Shown here one piece after another: positions 36,617 to 46,137 of a stretch of 64,000 nucleotides of DNA. The translations under genes and the position numbers were made by a program. The notes beneath the pieces were generated by a model that was given only the letters and a program-made list of their open reading frames with translations, had not been told where the DNA came from and did no database searches. Origin of the DNA: Mucilaginibacter robiniae (lineage in GTDB: Bacteria > Bacteroidota > Bacteroidia > Sphingobacteriales > Sphingobacteriaceae); the NCBI RefSeq assembly GCF_012849215.1, contig NZ_CP051682.1, positions 1,178,001-1,242,000 on the forward strand, read 5' to 3'. The stretch's first letter is position 1. Every line of letters begins with the position of its first letter.

Positions 36617-37243
36617 TTAATAGAAGTTTAAGTTAACCACACGGGCATCATCAGGCACATGCACCAGTATAGCTATACATCTTTGCTTGGCATCAACCTC
36701 AAAGGCAACACCTAGGTGTAAGTCATCGTACAACGTATTATGGTGTGCATTAAAGCCTAAGTTTTTAAGCGAATAATGATGTTGTATATCCTTTAAAAGC
36801 ATACCGGTTTGTACACCCTCTGGTGTTTTAAACCAAGGCGATGTAATACGTATCGCTTTAGCCGCATGCTGCCTCCCGCTTGCGCCTTCCTGTACAGCTT
36901 TGGTACAAATATTAGTTTGATAACCAGCCGCATTATGCTGAGCATACCAGGTCATGGAAGCAGTGCCCATAGCGGCATCTTGCTGGTCGGGTTTGCCTAA
37001 CAAAGCTACTACACTATCAGCCGACATGTTCAAGTGAATTTGTCCAACACTCAGTCCGGCTTTAATTTGCTGTTTAGCCGGTACAGTTGCAAGCGCATTA
37101 GCCTTTTGACTGACCTCTACCTGTTGAGTGCTTGCCTGTTCCTTAGAGGGTGCTGCCGGATTTTGACAGGCTCCTAGCATAGTTATCACTAACCCACTAC
37201 AGCATATAAAACTTAAAATACGAACGTTAAATATCATTGGCAT
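36617..37243 (-). CDS. putative lipoprotein
   Basis: A 208-aa protein not assigned to a family. Residues 1-26 are a lipoprotein signal with lipobox LGAC. Then comes a Q/A-rich linker (QNPAAPSKEQASTQQ) and a segment AGLSVGQIHLNMSADSVVALLGKP like those in SmpA/OmlA-type beta proteins, in which a short helix precedes a small sheet. That resemblance is weak. It lies just upstream of the DUF1835 gene. Confidence 0.7.
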   Translation of the reverse strand: MPMIFNVRILSFICCSGLVITMLGACQNPAAPSKEQASTQQVEVSQKANALATVPAKQQIKAGLSVGQIHLNMSADSVVALLGKPDQQDAAMGTASMTWYAQHNAAGYQTNICTKAVQEGASGRQHAAKAIRITSPWFKTPEGVQTGMLLKDIQHHYSLKNLGFNAHHNTLYDDLHLGVAFEVDAKQRCIAILVHVPDDARVVNLNFY

Positions 37244-37288
37244 TTTTAAATACTTTTAACCAATCAATATTTATTTTGTTAGGTGAAC

Positions 37289-39877
37289 ATGCATAAAGGG
37301 CAGCAAATCATTCAGACGTGGTATCAAAAAAAAGGCTGGCAGCAGTTTCCGTTTCAGCAAGAAATGCAGGAAGCTTACCTGAATGGCTATTCCGGTTTGT
37401 TGAATGCTCCTACAGGTAGCGGTAAAACCTTTGCGCTGTTTTTACCTTTTTTGGCCGGGTATATCAACCAATATCCAGACACCTACCAAACCCGCATCAA
37501 CAATGGGTTGCTCATGCTGTGGATTACCCCACTTCGGGCATTAACCAACGATATACGCAAAGCCATGCAGGAAGTATGTAATGAGCTAAACTTACCATGG
37601 CACATTGGTACACGTACAGGTGATACATCACAAGCTGAAAAGCAAGCTCTTCGTAAAAAGTTGCCTGAAGTACTGCTCACCACACCTGAAAGTTTGCATT
37701 TAATGCTGGCCCAAAAAGACTATTCCAAAACCTTTCAACACCTGCAAGTGGTGGTGATTGATGAATGGCACGAACTGCTGGGTACCAAACGTGGTGTACA
37801 GGTTGAGCTAGGCTTATCCAGACTCCGTAGCTGGGTAGCTAGTGGTCATTGGCGATTAGCAAGTATTGAAAAACATAGCAATCAAAAGTTACCACAAGTT
37901 ACTAGTCAGCAACCTGCACTCAAAATTTGGGGTATCAGTGCAACTATTGGTAACCTGGAGCAGGCCGCAGAAGTATTGCTAGGCAACAACTTTCCGTCAG
38001 ATCGGATTAAAATGGTGCGAGCGTATATTGACAAAAAACTTCAAATTAAATCGGTTATCCCGAAAAATATTGAAAATTACTCGTGGACAGGACACATTGG
38101 TTTAAAACTATTACCACAAGTAATGGAGATTGTAGCCAATAGCAAAACTACCCTGATTTTTACCAACACCCGTGCGCAATCAGAAATATGGTACCATGCT
38201 ATATTAAACAATTACCCTGAGTATGCCGGTATCATGGCTATGCACCACGGCTCGTTAGATAATGAGTTGCGTAACTGGGTAGAACAAGCTTTGCATAATG
38301 GTATATTAAAAGTGGTGGTATGTACGTCGAGCTTAGATTTAGGGGTAGATTTTCGCCCGGTAGATACGGTTATACAAGTAGGCAGTCCAAAAGGTGTAGC
38401 GCGCTTTATGCAACGGGCAGGCCGTAGCGGTCACCATCCGGGAGCCATATCTGTAGCCTATTTTGTGCCTACCCATTCGCTGGAACTATTGGAAGGTGCA
38501 GCCTTAAAGCAAGCTATCAGTACACAACATTTTGAAAGCCGCGATCCGGTACTGCTGGCTATGGATGTGTTAATTCAGTACTTGGTAACATTGGCTGTGT
38601 CTGATGGGTTTCGGGCCGACCAATTGTACCAAGAGATTAAAACGACATTTGCCTTTGCCGATTTACGCCGTACGGAATTTGATGAACTGTTAAACTTTAT
38701 TACTACTGGCGGAAATACATTGTCTGAGTACGACGAATACCAAAAAGTAGAAGTAGATGATGGCCTGTACAAAGTAGCCAGTCGCCGGGTAGCTATGCGC
38801 CACCGCATGAGCATTGGCACTATTACCAGCGAGATGAGCCTGCGTGTAAAAATGCTGCATGGCGGTAGTTTAGGTACTATTGAAGAAGGCTTTATTGCCC
38901 GTTTAAAACCTGGTGATACCTTCTGGTTTGCCGGTCGGAGCTTGGAGTTTGTGCAATTGAAAGAGATGACTGCTTTGGTAAAAAAATCGAGCGCTACAAA
39001 GGGCTTAATACCGAGCTGGGCTGGTAGCCGTATGCCACTATCATCGCAGCTATCATTTGTATTGCGTGAAAAGATGGACGAAGCAGCTCATCATTTAGAA
39101 AAGGATGAAGAAGTATTGGCGTTACGCACCTTGTTTAATTTACAAGAAAAACTATCCCATTTACCCCAAAAGCAGGATTTATTGATTGAATCTTTCGAAT
39201 CCCGAGATGGCTATCACCTGTTTTTTTATCCGTTTGAAGGCCGCTTGGTGCATGAGGGCATGGCTTCACTGATTGCTTACCGCATCGGAAAAATCAAAAA
39301 AGCGACTTACAGCATTGCCATGAATGATTATGGCTTTGAGTTACTAACAGATGAGCCGATCCCCTTACTGGAAGCGCTGGAAGAAGATTTGTTTACTATT
39401 CATAACCTGCTGGCTGATATTCAAAGCAGCTTAAATGCAAATGAAATGGCTCGCCGCCGTTTTCGCGACATTGCTCACATTGGTGGCTTAGTGTTTACCG
39501 GCTATCCCGGACAACAAATTAAAAACCGGCATTTGCAAGCTTCTACCGGGTTGTTGTTTGACGTTTTTAGCGAATACGAACCAAACAACCTGCTGGTAAG
39601 ACAAGCTTACAATGAAGCATTGGCCTATCAACTGGAAGAATTCAGATTACGCGAGGCTCTACTGCGCATTGCCCGGCAAAATGTTGTGATTAAAAAGATA
39701 GTACGCCCTACGCCTTTTGCCTTTCCAATACTGGTAGATGGTTTGCGTGAAAAACTAAGTTTAGAAAGCTTGGAAGATCGTGTGGCTAAAATGGCTCGCC
39801 GGTATGATGCTTTTGAAGATGATGACCTAGAACCTATTGTTCCTGCTACTACTAATCCACGAAAAAAGAGGAAATAA
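37289..39877 (+). CDS. ligase-associated DNA damage response DEXH-box helicase (Lhr-like)
   Basis: Superfamily 2 helicase of about 862 aa. Motif I is APTGSGKTF, motif II is VVIDEWHELLG (DEWH), motif III is WGISATIG and motif VI is QRAGRSGHHPG. The C-terminal part has the Lhr-type extension. In Bacteroidota and Proteobacteria this family is usually next to a DNA exonuclease, an ATP-dependent ligase and the PdeM phosphoesterase, but none is nearby. A GTG at 37283 is a possible alternative start. Confidence 0.9.
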   Translation: MHKGQQIIQTWYQKKGWQQFPFQQEMQEAYLNGYSGLLNAPTGSGKTFALFLPFLAGYINQYPDTYQTRINNGLLMLWITPLRALTNDIRKAMQEVCNELNLPWHIGTRTGDTSQAEKQALRKKLPEVLLTTPESLHLMLAQKDYSKTFQHLQVVVIDEWHELLGTKRGVQVELGLSRLRSWVASGHWRLASIEKHSNQKLPQVTSQQPALKIWGISATIGNLEQAAEVLLGNNFPSDRIKMVRAYIDKKLQIKSVIPKNIENYSWTGHIGLKLLPQVMEIVANSKTTLIFTNTRAQSEIWYHAILNNYPEYAGIMAMHHGSLDNELRNWVEQALHNGILKVVVCTSSLDLGVDFRPVDTVIQVGSPKGVARFMQRAGRSGHHPGAISVAYFVPTHSLELLEGAALKQAISTQHFESRDPVLLAMDVLIQYLVTLAVSDGFRADQLYQEIKTTFAFADLRRTEFDELLNFITTGGNTLSEYDEYQKVEVDDGLYKVASRRVAMRHRMSIGTITSEMSLRVKMLHGGSLGTIEEGFIARLKPGDTFWFAGRSLEFVQLKEMTALVKKSSATKGLIPSWAGSRMPLSSQLSFVLREKMDEAAHHLEKDEEVLALRTLFNLQEKLSHLPQKQDLLIESFESRDGYHLFFYPFEGRLVHEGMASLIAYRIGKIKKATYSIAMNDYGFELLTDEPIPLLEALEEDLFTIHNLLADIQSSLNANEMARRRFRDIAHIGGLVFTGYPGQQIKNRHLQASTGLLFDVFSEYEPNNLLVRQAYNEALAYQLEEFRLREALLRIARQNVVIKKIVRPTPFAFPILVDGLREKLSLESLEDRVAKMARRYDAFEDDDLEPIVPATTNPRKKRK

Positions 39878-40068
39878 AAGGGAAAGCAAACACTCCTCAA
39901 TAAACACCACATAACTCTACAAAAAAGTACACAAATTGTAGAAAAAATCACACAATAAAATACACATATTTACTCAATATATAAATTTTGAACCTATAAT
40001 ATACGCTTAAAACTAATGGAACAAGTTTTGTCTATTTAACAATAGATTAACTTTATATTCTTACAATA
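39878..40068. other. AT-rich intergenic DNA
   Basis: No ORF, tRNA or clear hairpin. Poly-A tracts dominate. Confidence 0.4.
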
Positions 40069-40149
40069 ATGATTACTTTAATTACAGGATTAGTTTTAGC
40101 CAACATCGTAGTTGCTTTTAATAATTACAAAAACAAAGCTACTTTCTAA
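40069..40149 (+). CDS. possible 26-aa membrane peptide
   Basis: ATG at 40069 to TAA at 40147-40149 encodes MITLITGLVLANIVVAFNNY plus a charged KNKATF tail. It is a hydrophobic helix with a polar end, but at this size chance is a strong alternative. It is preceded by AT-rich sequence without a convincing ribosome site. Confidence 0.25.
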   Translation: MITLITGLVLANIVVAFNNYKNKATF

Positions 40150-40637
40150 ATACACTTTTGCTGCATGCTTCTCGACCAGTGCTGATTTGCTATAAAATGC
40201 AAAAGTTAACCTGAAGTATCTTACTACTCGGCAACATACCTTGTATATTATCCATACACAGCTATAATTAACTGTGTATTAGTAAAAACTGGTATGCTTT
40301 AATATTTCTGATTTACATCGAAAGCAGAATCCTACTAAATATTTATTCGCCTCCTTCACTTCATAACGTACAAACTTTATTAGCATATTTTTACTATAAC
40401 TAAAAGGCCGCCATCAAGTATCAAAAAGCTGTTGGCATAATCTGCTTTTACACACTGGATCTAATAAATAAACTGGTGTAAGAATTTCCCACTTATTTGT
40501 TACACATTACTTCTAAATTCTTTCTATTTAACTAAACTTTTGGTTATTTTAGGTTGTCTTTAAGTATATACAACGCTAGTACGCCGGGCCCTCACAGCTT
40601 ATTCCATTGGCTCATTTACCAATTAACCTACAACATT
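40150..40637. other. gene-poor intergenic DNA
   Basis: About 490 nt without a credible gene. The open frame that continues upstream of the next gene to 40554 lacks an ATG before 40638 and has an atypical composition. Confidence 0.4.
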
Positions 40638-41147
40638 ATGGCAGTGGAATTAAAAAAAGACTTATCTGTTCCCGATGAACAATTAAAGCCCATGTTCATT
40701 AAGTTATTGAACGAAGTTTTTAAAATGAAATCTGAATTATTGGGTTACTTGCCCCTTATGTCAGATCAAGCCCATGTACATGCGGTAAAAACAGCCATAC
40801 TGCAATGTGGTATTAATATACAGGCACAACTATTCCGGATGAATATCATTATGGCTTTGCTAAAAGCTGAAGCTATAACGAAAAATCAAACAGCGGCCAT
40901 TGATCTAAACTTGCAGAACTATATAAAAAACAGCATCGGTTTTGACAGCCCTTACAAAATCGATTGTTCATTAATTATGCATTTGATTATGGTTGAATCT
41001 TTCGAAATCACCTCATTCCGGTTGTTAAGCAAAATGGCTGTAAAACTTCACCCCAAACACATTTCACATCTTTTAAAAGCAAACCTGTTAGAGGCTACCA
41101 GTAGTAAAAGAGATTTAGCAATGCTGTTAGATAATTATCTGGCCTGA
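40638..41147 (+). CDS. uncharacterised helical protein
   Basis: A 169-aa protein starting MAVELKKDLSVPDEQLKP. It is almost all alpha-helical, with repeated short helices (LLNEVFKMKSELLGYLPLM, FRMNIIMALLKAEAI, IMHLIMVESFEITSFRLL). It has no signal peptide. It slightly recalls ferritin-like four-helix proteins such as DUF892, but the metal-binding Glu/His pattern is not clear. I do not recognise it. Confidence 0.6.
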   Translation: MAVELKKDLSVPDEQLKPMFIKLLNEVFKMKSELLGYLPLMSDQAHVHAVKTAILQCGINIQAQLFRMNIIMALLKAEAITKNQTAAIDLNLQNYIKNSIGFDSPYKIDCSLIMHLIMVESFEITSFRLLSKMAVKLHPKHISHLLKANLLEATSSKRDLAMLLDNYLA

Positions 41148-41244
41148 CAAGTCTTGTTGCTTTGGGTACAAAATTTTTAAGCTATCTAAATATGCAGGGG
41201 GAGTTTAAACAGACTAGTGGTTATTCGATTAACTGTGCACCAGC

Positions 41245-42174
41245 TTAACGTTTATTTTCTTCCATACCCAAGGCATGCATGCTCATCATCTCTTTCATGG
41301 TACGTTGCATATTCTCAGCCGAGCCATCCAGAAAAATCACATTACCTTTAGAGTTCTCTGAAAAGTGTTTGATGGCCTCTGTCCACATGGTAAATAAAAT
41401 AACAGAAGTGTCCATATTAGCTTGCTCCATTTCCTTAGCAGCAACAGTCATACCCTTAGCCACCTCTTCACGGAACAAAGCCACGCCCTGCCCGCGCAAT
41501 TGCGAAGCTTGACGTTCAGCTTCAGCAGCAATCTTGATAGCATTACCCTCGGCCTCGGCAGCTTTAGTTTTGGTAATCAGCAAAGCTTGACCTTCGTTTT
41601 CAGCAGCTGCCTTCAGGTTATTGGAGGCCACTACCTGGCTCATAGACTTCATTATGGCTTCATCAAAGGTAATATCATTCAGTTGCAAATCTTGCAGATG
41701 ATAACCCCAGCCTTCCAATATATTGTCAATTTGATCTTTTACGTGTTCTACAATTTCACGGCGAAGTACCAGCACATCGCTTTGACGCTTGGTGGCTACG
41801 TAAGCTCGTATCGAACCTTCTACCGTACGCACCAGTGCTTGCATCAGGTTACGCTCATCTACAAACTTGAAAGCTACATTTTGTATAGTCTCTTCACTCT
41901 GGTTTAAAACCGAGTACAGTAACATGGCTTTGAAGTAAACATTCGCCTGATCGATAGTTACCGCCTGAAATTCCAGCTCAACTGAACGGTTCTGGATAGA
42001 AATGCGGGAGTACAGCTGCTCAATTAAAGGCACCTTAAAATTAAGGCCAGGCAGTAGTATGCGCCGGTATTTACCAAAAACGGTAATTACCCCAATAGTG
42101 CCTTGTTTAATGGTTACAAATGATGAAAAGAAAACAATTAATAAAATAAATAGAATAATCCAAACGGCAATCAT
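41245..42174 (-). CDS. SPFH/band 7 domain protein (stomatin-like)
   Basis: A 309-aa protein with one N-terminal membrane helix (VWIILFILLIVFFSSFV) followed by the SPFH domain (TIGVITVFGKYRRILLPG, FKVPLIEQLYSRI). The C-terminal part has a coiled coil rich in A, E and K. Such proteins form membrane scaffolds and often regulate proteases. The nearest gene is a two-helix membrane protein, divergent, so no partner is shown. Confidence 0.9.
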   Translation of the reverse strand: MIAVWIILFILLIVFFSSFVTIKQGTIGVITVFGKYRRILLPGLNFKVPLIEQLYSRISIQNRSVELEFQAVTIDQANVYFKAMLLYSVLNQSEETIQNVAFKFVDERNLMQALVRTVEGSIRAYVATKRQSDVLVLRREIVEHVKDQIDNILEGWGYHLQDLQLNDITFDEAIMKSMSQVVASNNLKAAAENEGQALLITKTKAAEAEGNAIKIAAEAERQASQLRGQGVALFREEVAKGMTVAAKEMEQANMDTSVILFTMWTEAIKHFSENSKGNVIFLDGSAENMQRTMKEMMSMHALGMEENKR

Positions 42175-42249
42175 GATATTGTGTTAAGTAGGGAATAAAT
42201 ATAAAAATATAATTGTCAACTACTGATCACTAACAAAATAATTTAATCC

Positions 42250-42435
42250 ATGAATTTAAAACGGACATTTGGCGGTATACTCACCGTATTAGGCATTATC
42301 GGCTTAATTTACACCGGTATTGAAATCATTCAGCATAAAACCGATACCACCACCATGGTGGTAGTAGGCTTAATTTCTTTGCTATTTTTCTTTTCGGGGA
42401 TTGGCCTGGTAAAAGGCACTAAAGACGAGCAATAA
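42250..42435 (+). CDS. small two-helix membrane protein
   Basis: A 61-aa protein with two membrane helices: TFGGILTVLGIIGLIYTGIE and MVVVGLISLLFFFSGIGLV, joined by a short polar loop (HKTDTTT). It ends in a charged tail (KGTKDEQ). Family not recognised. A terminator follows and the SPFH gene diverges upstream. Confidence 0.75.
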   Translation: MNLKRTFGGILTVLGIIGLIYTGIEIIQHKTDTTTMVVVGLISLLFFFSGIGLVKGTKDEQ

Positions 42436-42439
42436 TAAA

Positions 42440-42465
42440 AAAGCTCCCGGACGACCGGGAGCTTT
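42440..42465. terminator. bidirectional terminator between the small membrane protein and the NlpC gene
   Basis: Perfect 11-bp stem (aaagctcccgg / ccgggagcttt) with a 4-base loop between convergent genes. Confidence 0.85.
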
Positions 42466-42480
42466 CAATCAATGTTTATA

Positions 42481-43035
42481 TTAATTATTCTGAACAGGTT
42501 GCTGATCGTTAAGCAGGCGTCCACCCTTATAATAATAACGCGTCCAGTATGGATCGGCCAGGTAACTGATCATTACCCCTTTGCTGCTTGATGCATGTGC
42601 AAATTTGCCGTTGCCAATATAAACGCCTACATGGGTGATAGCCCGACTGTGTATTTTAAAGAAAACCAAATCGCCTTCTTTTAACTCTTCTTTATCTACC
42701 GGGTTAACCATGCTGAAAATGTTACGGCTGTTATTACCGATAGCAGTATTGAATACTTTATTATATAACTGGTATGCAAAACCGGAGCAATCAATACCAT
42801 TTTTGGTATCACCGCCTAAGTGGTAAGGCGTTCCGATCCAGTCATATACAAATTGAAATAATTTCACGTTTGAAGTAGCTGACATCGCTACACCCATAAT
42901 TTGTGAGAAGTAATCTTTAGCTAAACTCTCCTGTTCATCAGGCGCTTGAGCAGTTATGTTTGGAATGCTTTTTGTTTGTGCTTGGGTAGATAGAACAGTC
43001 AAAAATAGGGCAATAGCTAGGGACAATTTCTTCAT
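42481..43035 (-). CDS. secreted NlpC/P60 (C40) cysteine peptidase
   Basis: Peptidoglycan hydrolase of 184 aa with a signal peptide ending TQAQ. The catalytic cysteine is in NGIDCSGFAYQLY and the histidine in ITHVGVYIGNGKFAHASS. It would cut D-glutamyl-meso-DAP or a similar stem bond in the periplasm. Single gene, convergent with the small membrane protein. Confidence 0.93.
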   Translation of the reverse strand: MKKLSLAIALFLTVLSTQAQTKSIPNITAQAPDEQESLAKDYFSQIMGVAMSATSNVKLFQFVYDWIGTPYHLGGDTKNGIDCSGFAYQLYNKVFNTAIGNNSRNIFSMVNPVDKEELKEGDLVFFKIHSRAITHVGVYIGNGKFAHASSSKGVMISYLADPYWTRYYYKGGRLLNDQQPVQNN

Positions 43036-43256
43036 CTAATTCGTTATTTTCAGGTTTTTTAAAGCCTTATGTTTCTTAAACTGGACACTGGTGTCTATTG
43101 TTGAAGACAAAGCTATACATTATTTTTAAAATACCAAATCCCTTAAAAATTATTTTATAATTAATTTAACCTATCACTGAGGTTAAAATTACTCAAAGCC
43201 GCGTAAATAATTTTTAACAAATACGGCTTTACATCTATTTTTTACAAGGATATAAT

Positions 43257-43264
43257 TAGATTTG
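43257..43264 (+). promoter_or_regulatory. -7 box for the pyruvate dehydrogenase genes
   Basis: tagatttg matches TAnnTTTG, 38 nt before the pdhA ATG. Confidence 0.45.
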
Positions 43265-43301
43265 CGCATTCTCGAATAAAAGAATATTGATTGTTTAATA
43301 C

Positions 43302-44297
43302 ATGAGTTCCATCGAAATAACTAAAGACACCTACCTGAGGTGGTATGAGTCAATGCTGCTGATGCGTCGTTTTGAAGAAAAAACAGGACAATTATACGGT
43401 CAGCAAAAAATCAGGGGCTTTTGCCACTTGTATATTGGTCAGGAAGCAGTATTAGCCGGTGCTATGTCGGTACTACGTCATGAAGATGCGATGATTACGG
43501 CTTACCGTGACCATGCTCATGCACTGGCTAAAGGTACACACCCGAACGCCATCATGGCCGAAATGTATGGTAAAGTTACCGGTTGCTCAAAAGGCAAAGG
43601 TGGCTCTATGCACATGTTTGATAAAGAAAACAACTTTTATGGCGGGCATGGTATTGTAGGCGGTCAGATTCCGCTGGGTGCTGGTATTGCTTTTGCCGAA
43701 AAATACAATGGTACTGATAATGTTTGCGTAGCTTACATGGGCGATGGCGCAGTACGCCAAGGTGCACTTAACGAAACATTCAATATGGCAGCCCTTTGGA
43801 AACTGCCTGTTATATTTGTTTGTGAAAACAATGGTTACGCTATGGGAACTTCTGTAGCTCGTACTACTGCTGAAACTGATATTTATAAATTAGGTATTCC
43901 TTACGGTATTCCTTCATCACCTGTTGATGGCATGGACCCTGTAGCTGTACACACCGCTATGGATGAAGCCGTACAACGTGCTCGTGCTGGTGAAGGCCCA
44001 ACCTTCTTGGAAATTCGTACTTACCGCTACAAAGGTCACTCTATGTCTGACCCGCAGAAGTACCGTACCAAAGATGAGGTGGAATCTTACAAAGCCAAAG
44101 ACCCAATTGAGATTACCCGCAAAGCCATTGAAGAAAAAGGCTATGCCGATGAAAAATGGTTTGATGAAATTGCAGCTAAAGTAAAAGCCCAGGTTGATGA
44201 AGCTGTTCAGTTCTCAGAAGAATCACCTTGGCCAGATGCATCAGAACTCTATACTGATGTGTATGTAGAGAAAGATTATCCTTTCATCAGAAGCTAA
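43302..44297 (+). CDS. pdhA: pyruvate dehydrogenase E1 component, alpha subunit
   Basis: Thiamine-diphosphate-dependent decarboxylation of pyruvate in the pyruvate dehydrogenase complex. A 331-aa E1-alpha with GHGIVGGQIPLGAGIAFA and the metal-TPP motif GDGAVRQG...VCENNGYAMG. The phospho-loop region KYRTKDEVESYKAKDP is typical. It needs the E1-beta subunit, which is not next to it; E2 follows at 44341. The two genes share a transcript by spacing. Confidence 0.95.
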   Translation: MSSIEITKDTYLRWYESMLLMRRFEEKTGQLYGQQKIRGFCHLYIGQEAVLAGAMSVLRHEDAMITAYRDHAHALAKGTHPNAIMAEMYGKVTGCSKGKGGSMHMFDKENNFYGGHGIVGGQIPLGAGIAFAEKYNGTDNVCVAYMGDGAVRQGALNETFNMAALWKLPVIFVCENNGYAMGTSVARTTAETDIYKLGIPYGIPSSPVDGMDPVAVHTAMDEAVQRARAGEGPTFLEIRTYRYKGHSMSDPQKYRTKDEVESYKAKDPIEITRKAIEEKGYADEKWFDEIAAKVKAQVDEAVQFSEESPWPDASELYTDVYVEKDYPFIRS

Positions 44298-44340
44298 CTA
44301 TTTATTAAAACATTTTAAACCAACTATTCATCAACAATAT

Positions 44341-46068
44341 ATGGCTGAAGTAGTTAAAATGCCGAAAATGAGCGATACCATGACCGAAGGGGTTATCGCT
44401 AAATGGCATAAAAAAGTAGGTGACAAGGTAAAATCCGGCGATTTGATGGCTGAGATTGAAACTGATAAAGCCACAATGGATTTTGAATCGTACCAAGAAG
44501 GTACGCTTTTATATATAGGTGCCGAAGAAGGTAAAGCTGCTCCAGTAGATTCAGTTATTGCTGTGATTGGTAATGAAGGTGAAGACTACAAAGCTGCTTT
44601 AAACAGCGAAAGTGGTAGTGCACCAGCCGAAGAGAAAAAGGCTGAACCTGCGCCACAAGCTAATGCAGCACCAGCTGCGCCTGCTGCTGAAAAACCTGCT
44701 GCTCCGGCTGTAGATACTTCTAATATTCCAGCGGCTGTAATTCGTATGCCTTTGTTAAGCGACACCATGACTGAAGGTGTGATTAATAAATGGAACTTTA
44801 AAGTAGGCGATAAAGTAAAATCTGACGATTCGTTAGCTGATGTAGAAACCGATAAGGCTACTATGGAAGTTGTGGGATACGAAGAAGGTACCCTGCTTTA
44901 TATTGGTGTTAAAGAGGGTGAAGCTGCTAAAGTAAATGATATTATAGCTATTGTAGGTAAAGAAGGTACTGATATTACCCCATTACTGCAAAGTGGCAGC
45001 GCTCCTGCTCCGCAAGGAGGTGGCGAACAACCAGCTACTAACGAAGCACCAGCCGAAGCTTCTGCTGAGTCACAAAGTTCAACAGAAGACGACAGCCGTG
45101 TAAAAGCATCTCCGCTGGCACGTAAAATTGCTAAAGATAAAGGTATCAATCTGAACGACGTTAAAGGATCTGCCGAAGGCGGCCGCATTGTGAAGAAAGA
45201 TGTAGAAAGCTTTACCCCTTCTGCAAAATTAGCGCAAAATACCGATGGGCAAAAAGCTGCTCCTGCACAACAGCCAATGTCTGCATCATTAGGTGAGATA
45301 CAAAAAGAAGAAGCCGCTAGTGCTAAAGCTAAAGAAGCTGCAGCAAAAGCTGGCCCAACTATTACTTTATCTCCTTTTGTAGGCGAAGAGAAGTTTACTG
45401 AAAAGCCGGTTACTCAAATGCGTAAGGTTATTGCCAAACGCTTATCAGAAAGTTTATTTACCGCACCACACTTCTTTGTAACCATGTCAATTGATATGGA
45501 TGCAGCTATTGAGGCTCGTGGTAAAATGAACGAAGTATCTCCGGTTAAAATATCATTTAATGATTTGGTTGTAAAAGCATGTGCTGTGGCATTAAAACAA
45601 CACCCTGCTATTAACTCATCATGGTTAGGAGATAAAATCCGCTTTAACGAGCACGTAAATATTGGCATTGCTGTAGCGGTTGACGAAGGCTTGCTGGTAC
45701 CTGTAGTACGTTTTGCTGATGGCAAATCATTAAGCCGCATTTCGGCCGAAGTGAAAGAATTTGCTAAAAAAGCAAAAGATAAAAAACTGCAACCATCTGA
45801 TTGGGAAGGTTCAACATTCACCATTTCTAACTTAGGCATGTTTGGTGTTGAAGAATTTACTGCTATCATCAATTCGCCAGACTCTTGTATATTAGCTGTT
45901 AGCGGTATACAAGCAGTACCGGTAGTTAAAAATGGTGCAGTAGTTCCAGGTAACATCATGAAGGTTACCTTAAGTGCCGACCACCGTACAGTTGATGGTG
46001 CAACAGCCGCTTCCTTCCTGCAAACATTAAAAGCATTGTTGGAAGAACCTGTTAGATTATTAATCTAA
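44341..46068 (+). CDS. pdhC: pyruvate dehydrogenase E2, dihydrolipoamide acetyltransferase
   Basis: Transfers acetyl groups to CoA and forms the core of the complex. A 575-aa protein with two lipoyl domains, with target lysines at K43 and K172 (both in ETDKATM), A/P-rich linkers, an E3-binding domain (VKASPLARKIAKDKGI, about 255-290) and the catalytic domain ending in DHRTVDGATAASF, where the active-site His is near residue 547. It follows pdhA by 43 nt. E1-beta and E3 must be elsewhere. Confidence 0.96.
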   Translation: MAEVVKMPKMSDTMTEGVIAKWHKKVGDKVKSGDLMAEIETDKATMDFESYQEGTLLYIGAEEGKAAPVDSVIAVIGNEGEDYKAALNSESGSAPAEEKKAEPAPQANAAPAAPAAEKPAAPAVDTSNIPAAVIRMPLLSDTMTEGVINKWNFKVGDKVKSDDSLADVETDKATMEVVGYEEGTLLYIGVKEGEAAKVNDIIAIVGKEGTDITPLLQSGSAPAPQGGGEQPATNEAPAEASAESQSSTEDDSRVKASPLARKIAKDKGINLNDVKGSAEGGRIVKKDVESFTPSAKLAQNTDGQKAAPAQQPMSASLGEIQKEEAASAKAKEAAAKAGPTITLSPFVGEEKFTEKPVTQMRKVIAKRLSESLFTAPHFFVTMSIDMDAAIEARGKMNEVSPVKISFNDLVVKACAVALKQHPAINSSWLGDKIRFNEHVNIGIAVAVDEGLLVPVVRFADGKSLSRISAEVKEFAKKAKDKKLQPSDWEGSTFTISNLGMFGVEEFTAIINSPDSCILAVSGIQAVPVVKNGAVVPGNIMKVTLSADHRTVDGATAASFLQTLKALLEEPVRLLI

Positions 46069-46093
46069 TACCATAAAACAAAAATTTATAATC

Positions 46094-46123
46094 AAAGGCC
46101 ATACACCATGTATGGCCTTTTTT
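46094..46123 (+). terminator. terminator after pdhC
   Basis: Stem aaaggccatac / gtatggccttt, 5-base loop, then T residues. Confidence 0.9.
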
Positions 46124-46137
46124 GTTGAATAAGCTAT

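Noticed and set aside
41422..41907. 161-aa open frame opposite the SPFH gene
   Set aside because: Antisense shadow; no start signal and no recognised motif.
45414..45959. 181-aa open frame opposite pdhC
   Set aside because: Antisense shadow of the E2 catalytic domain.
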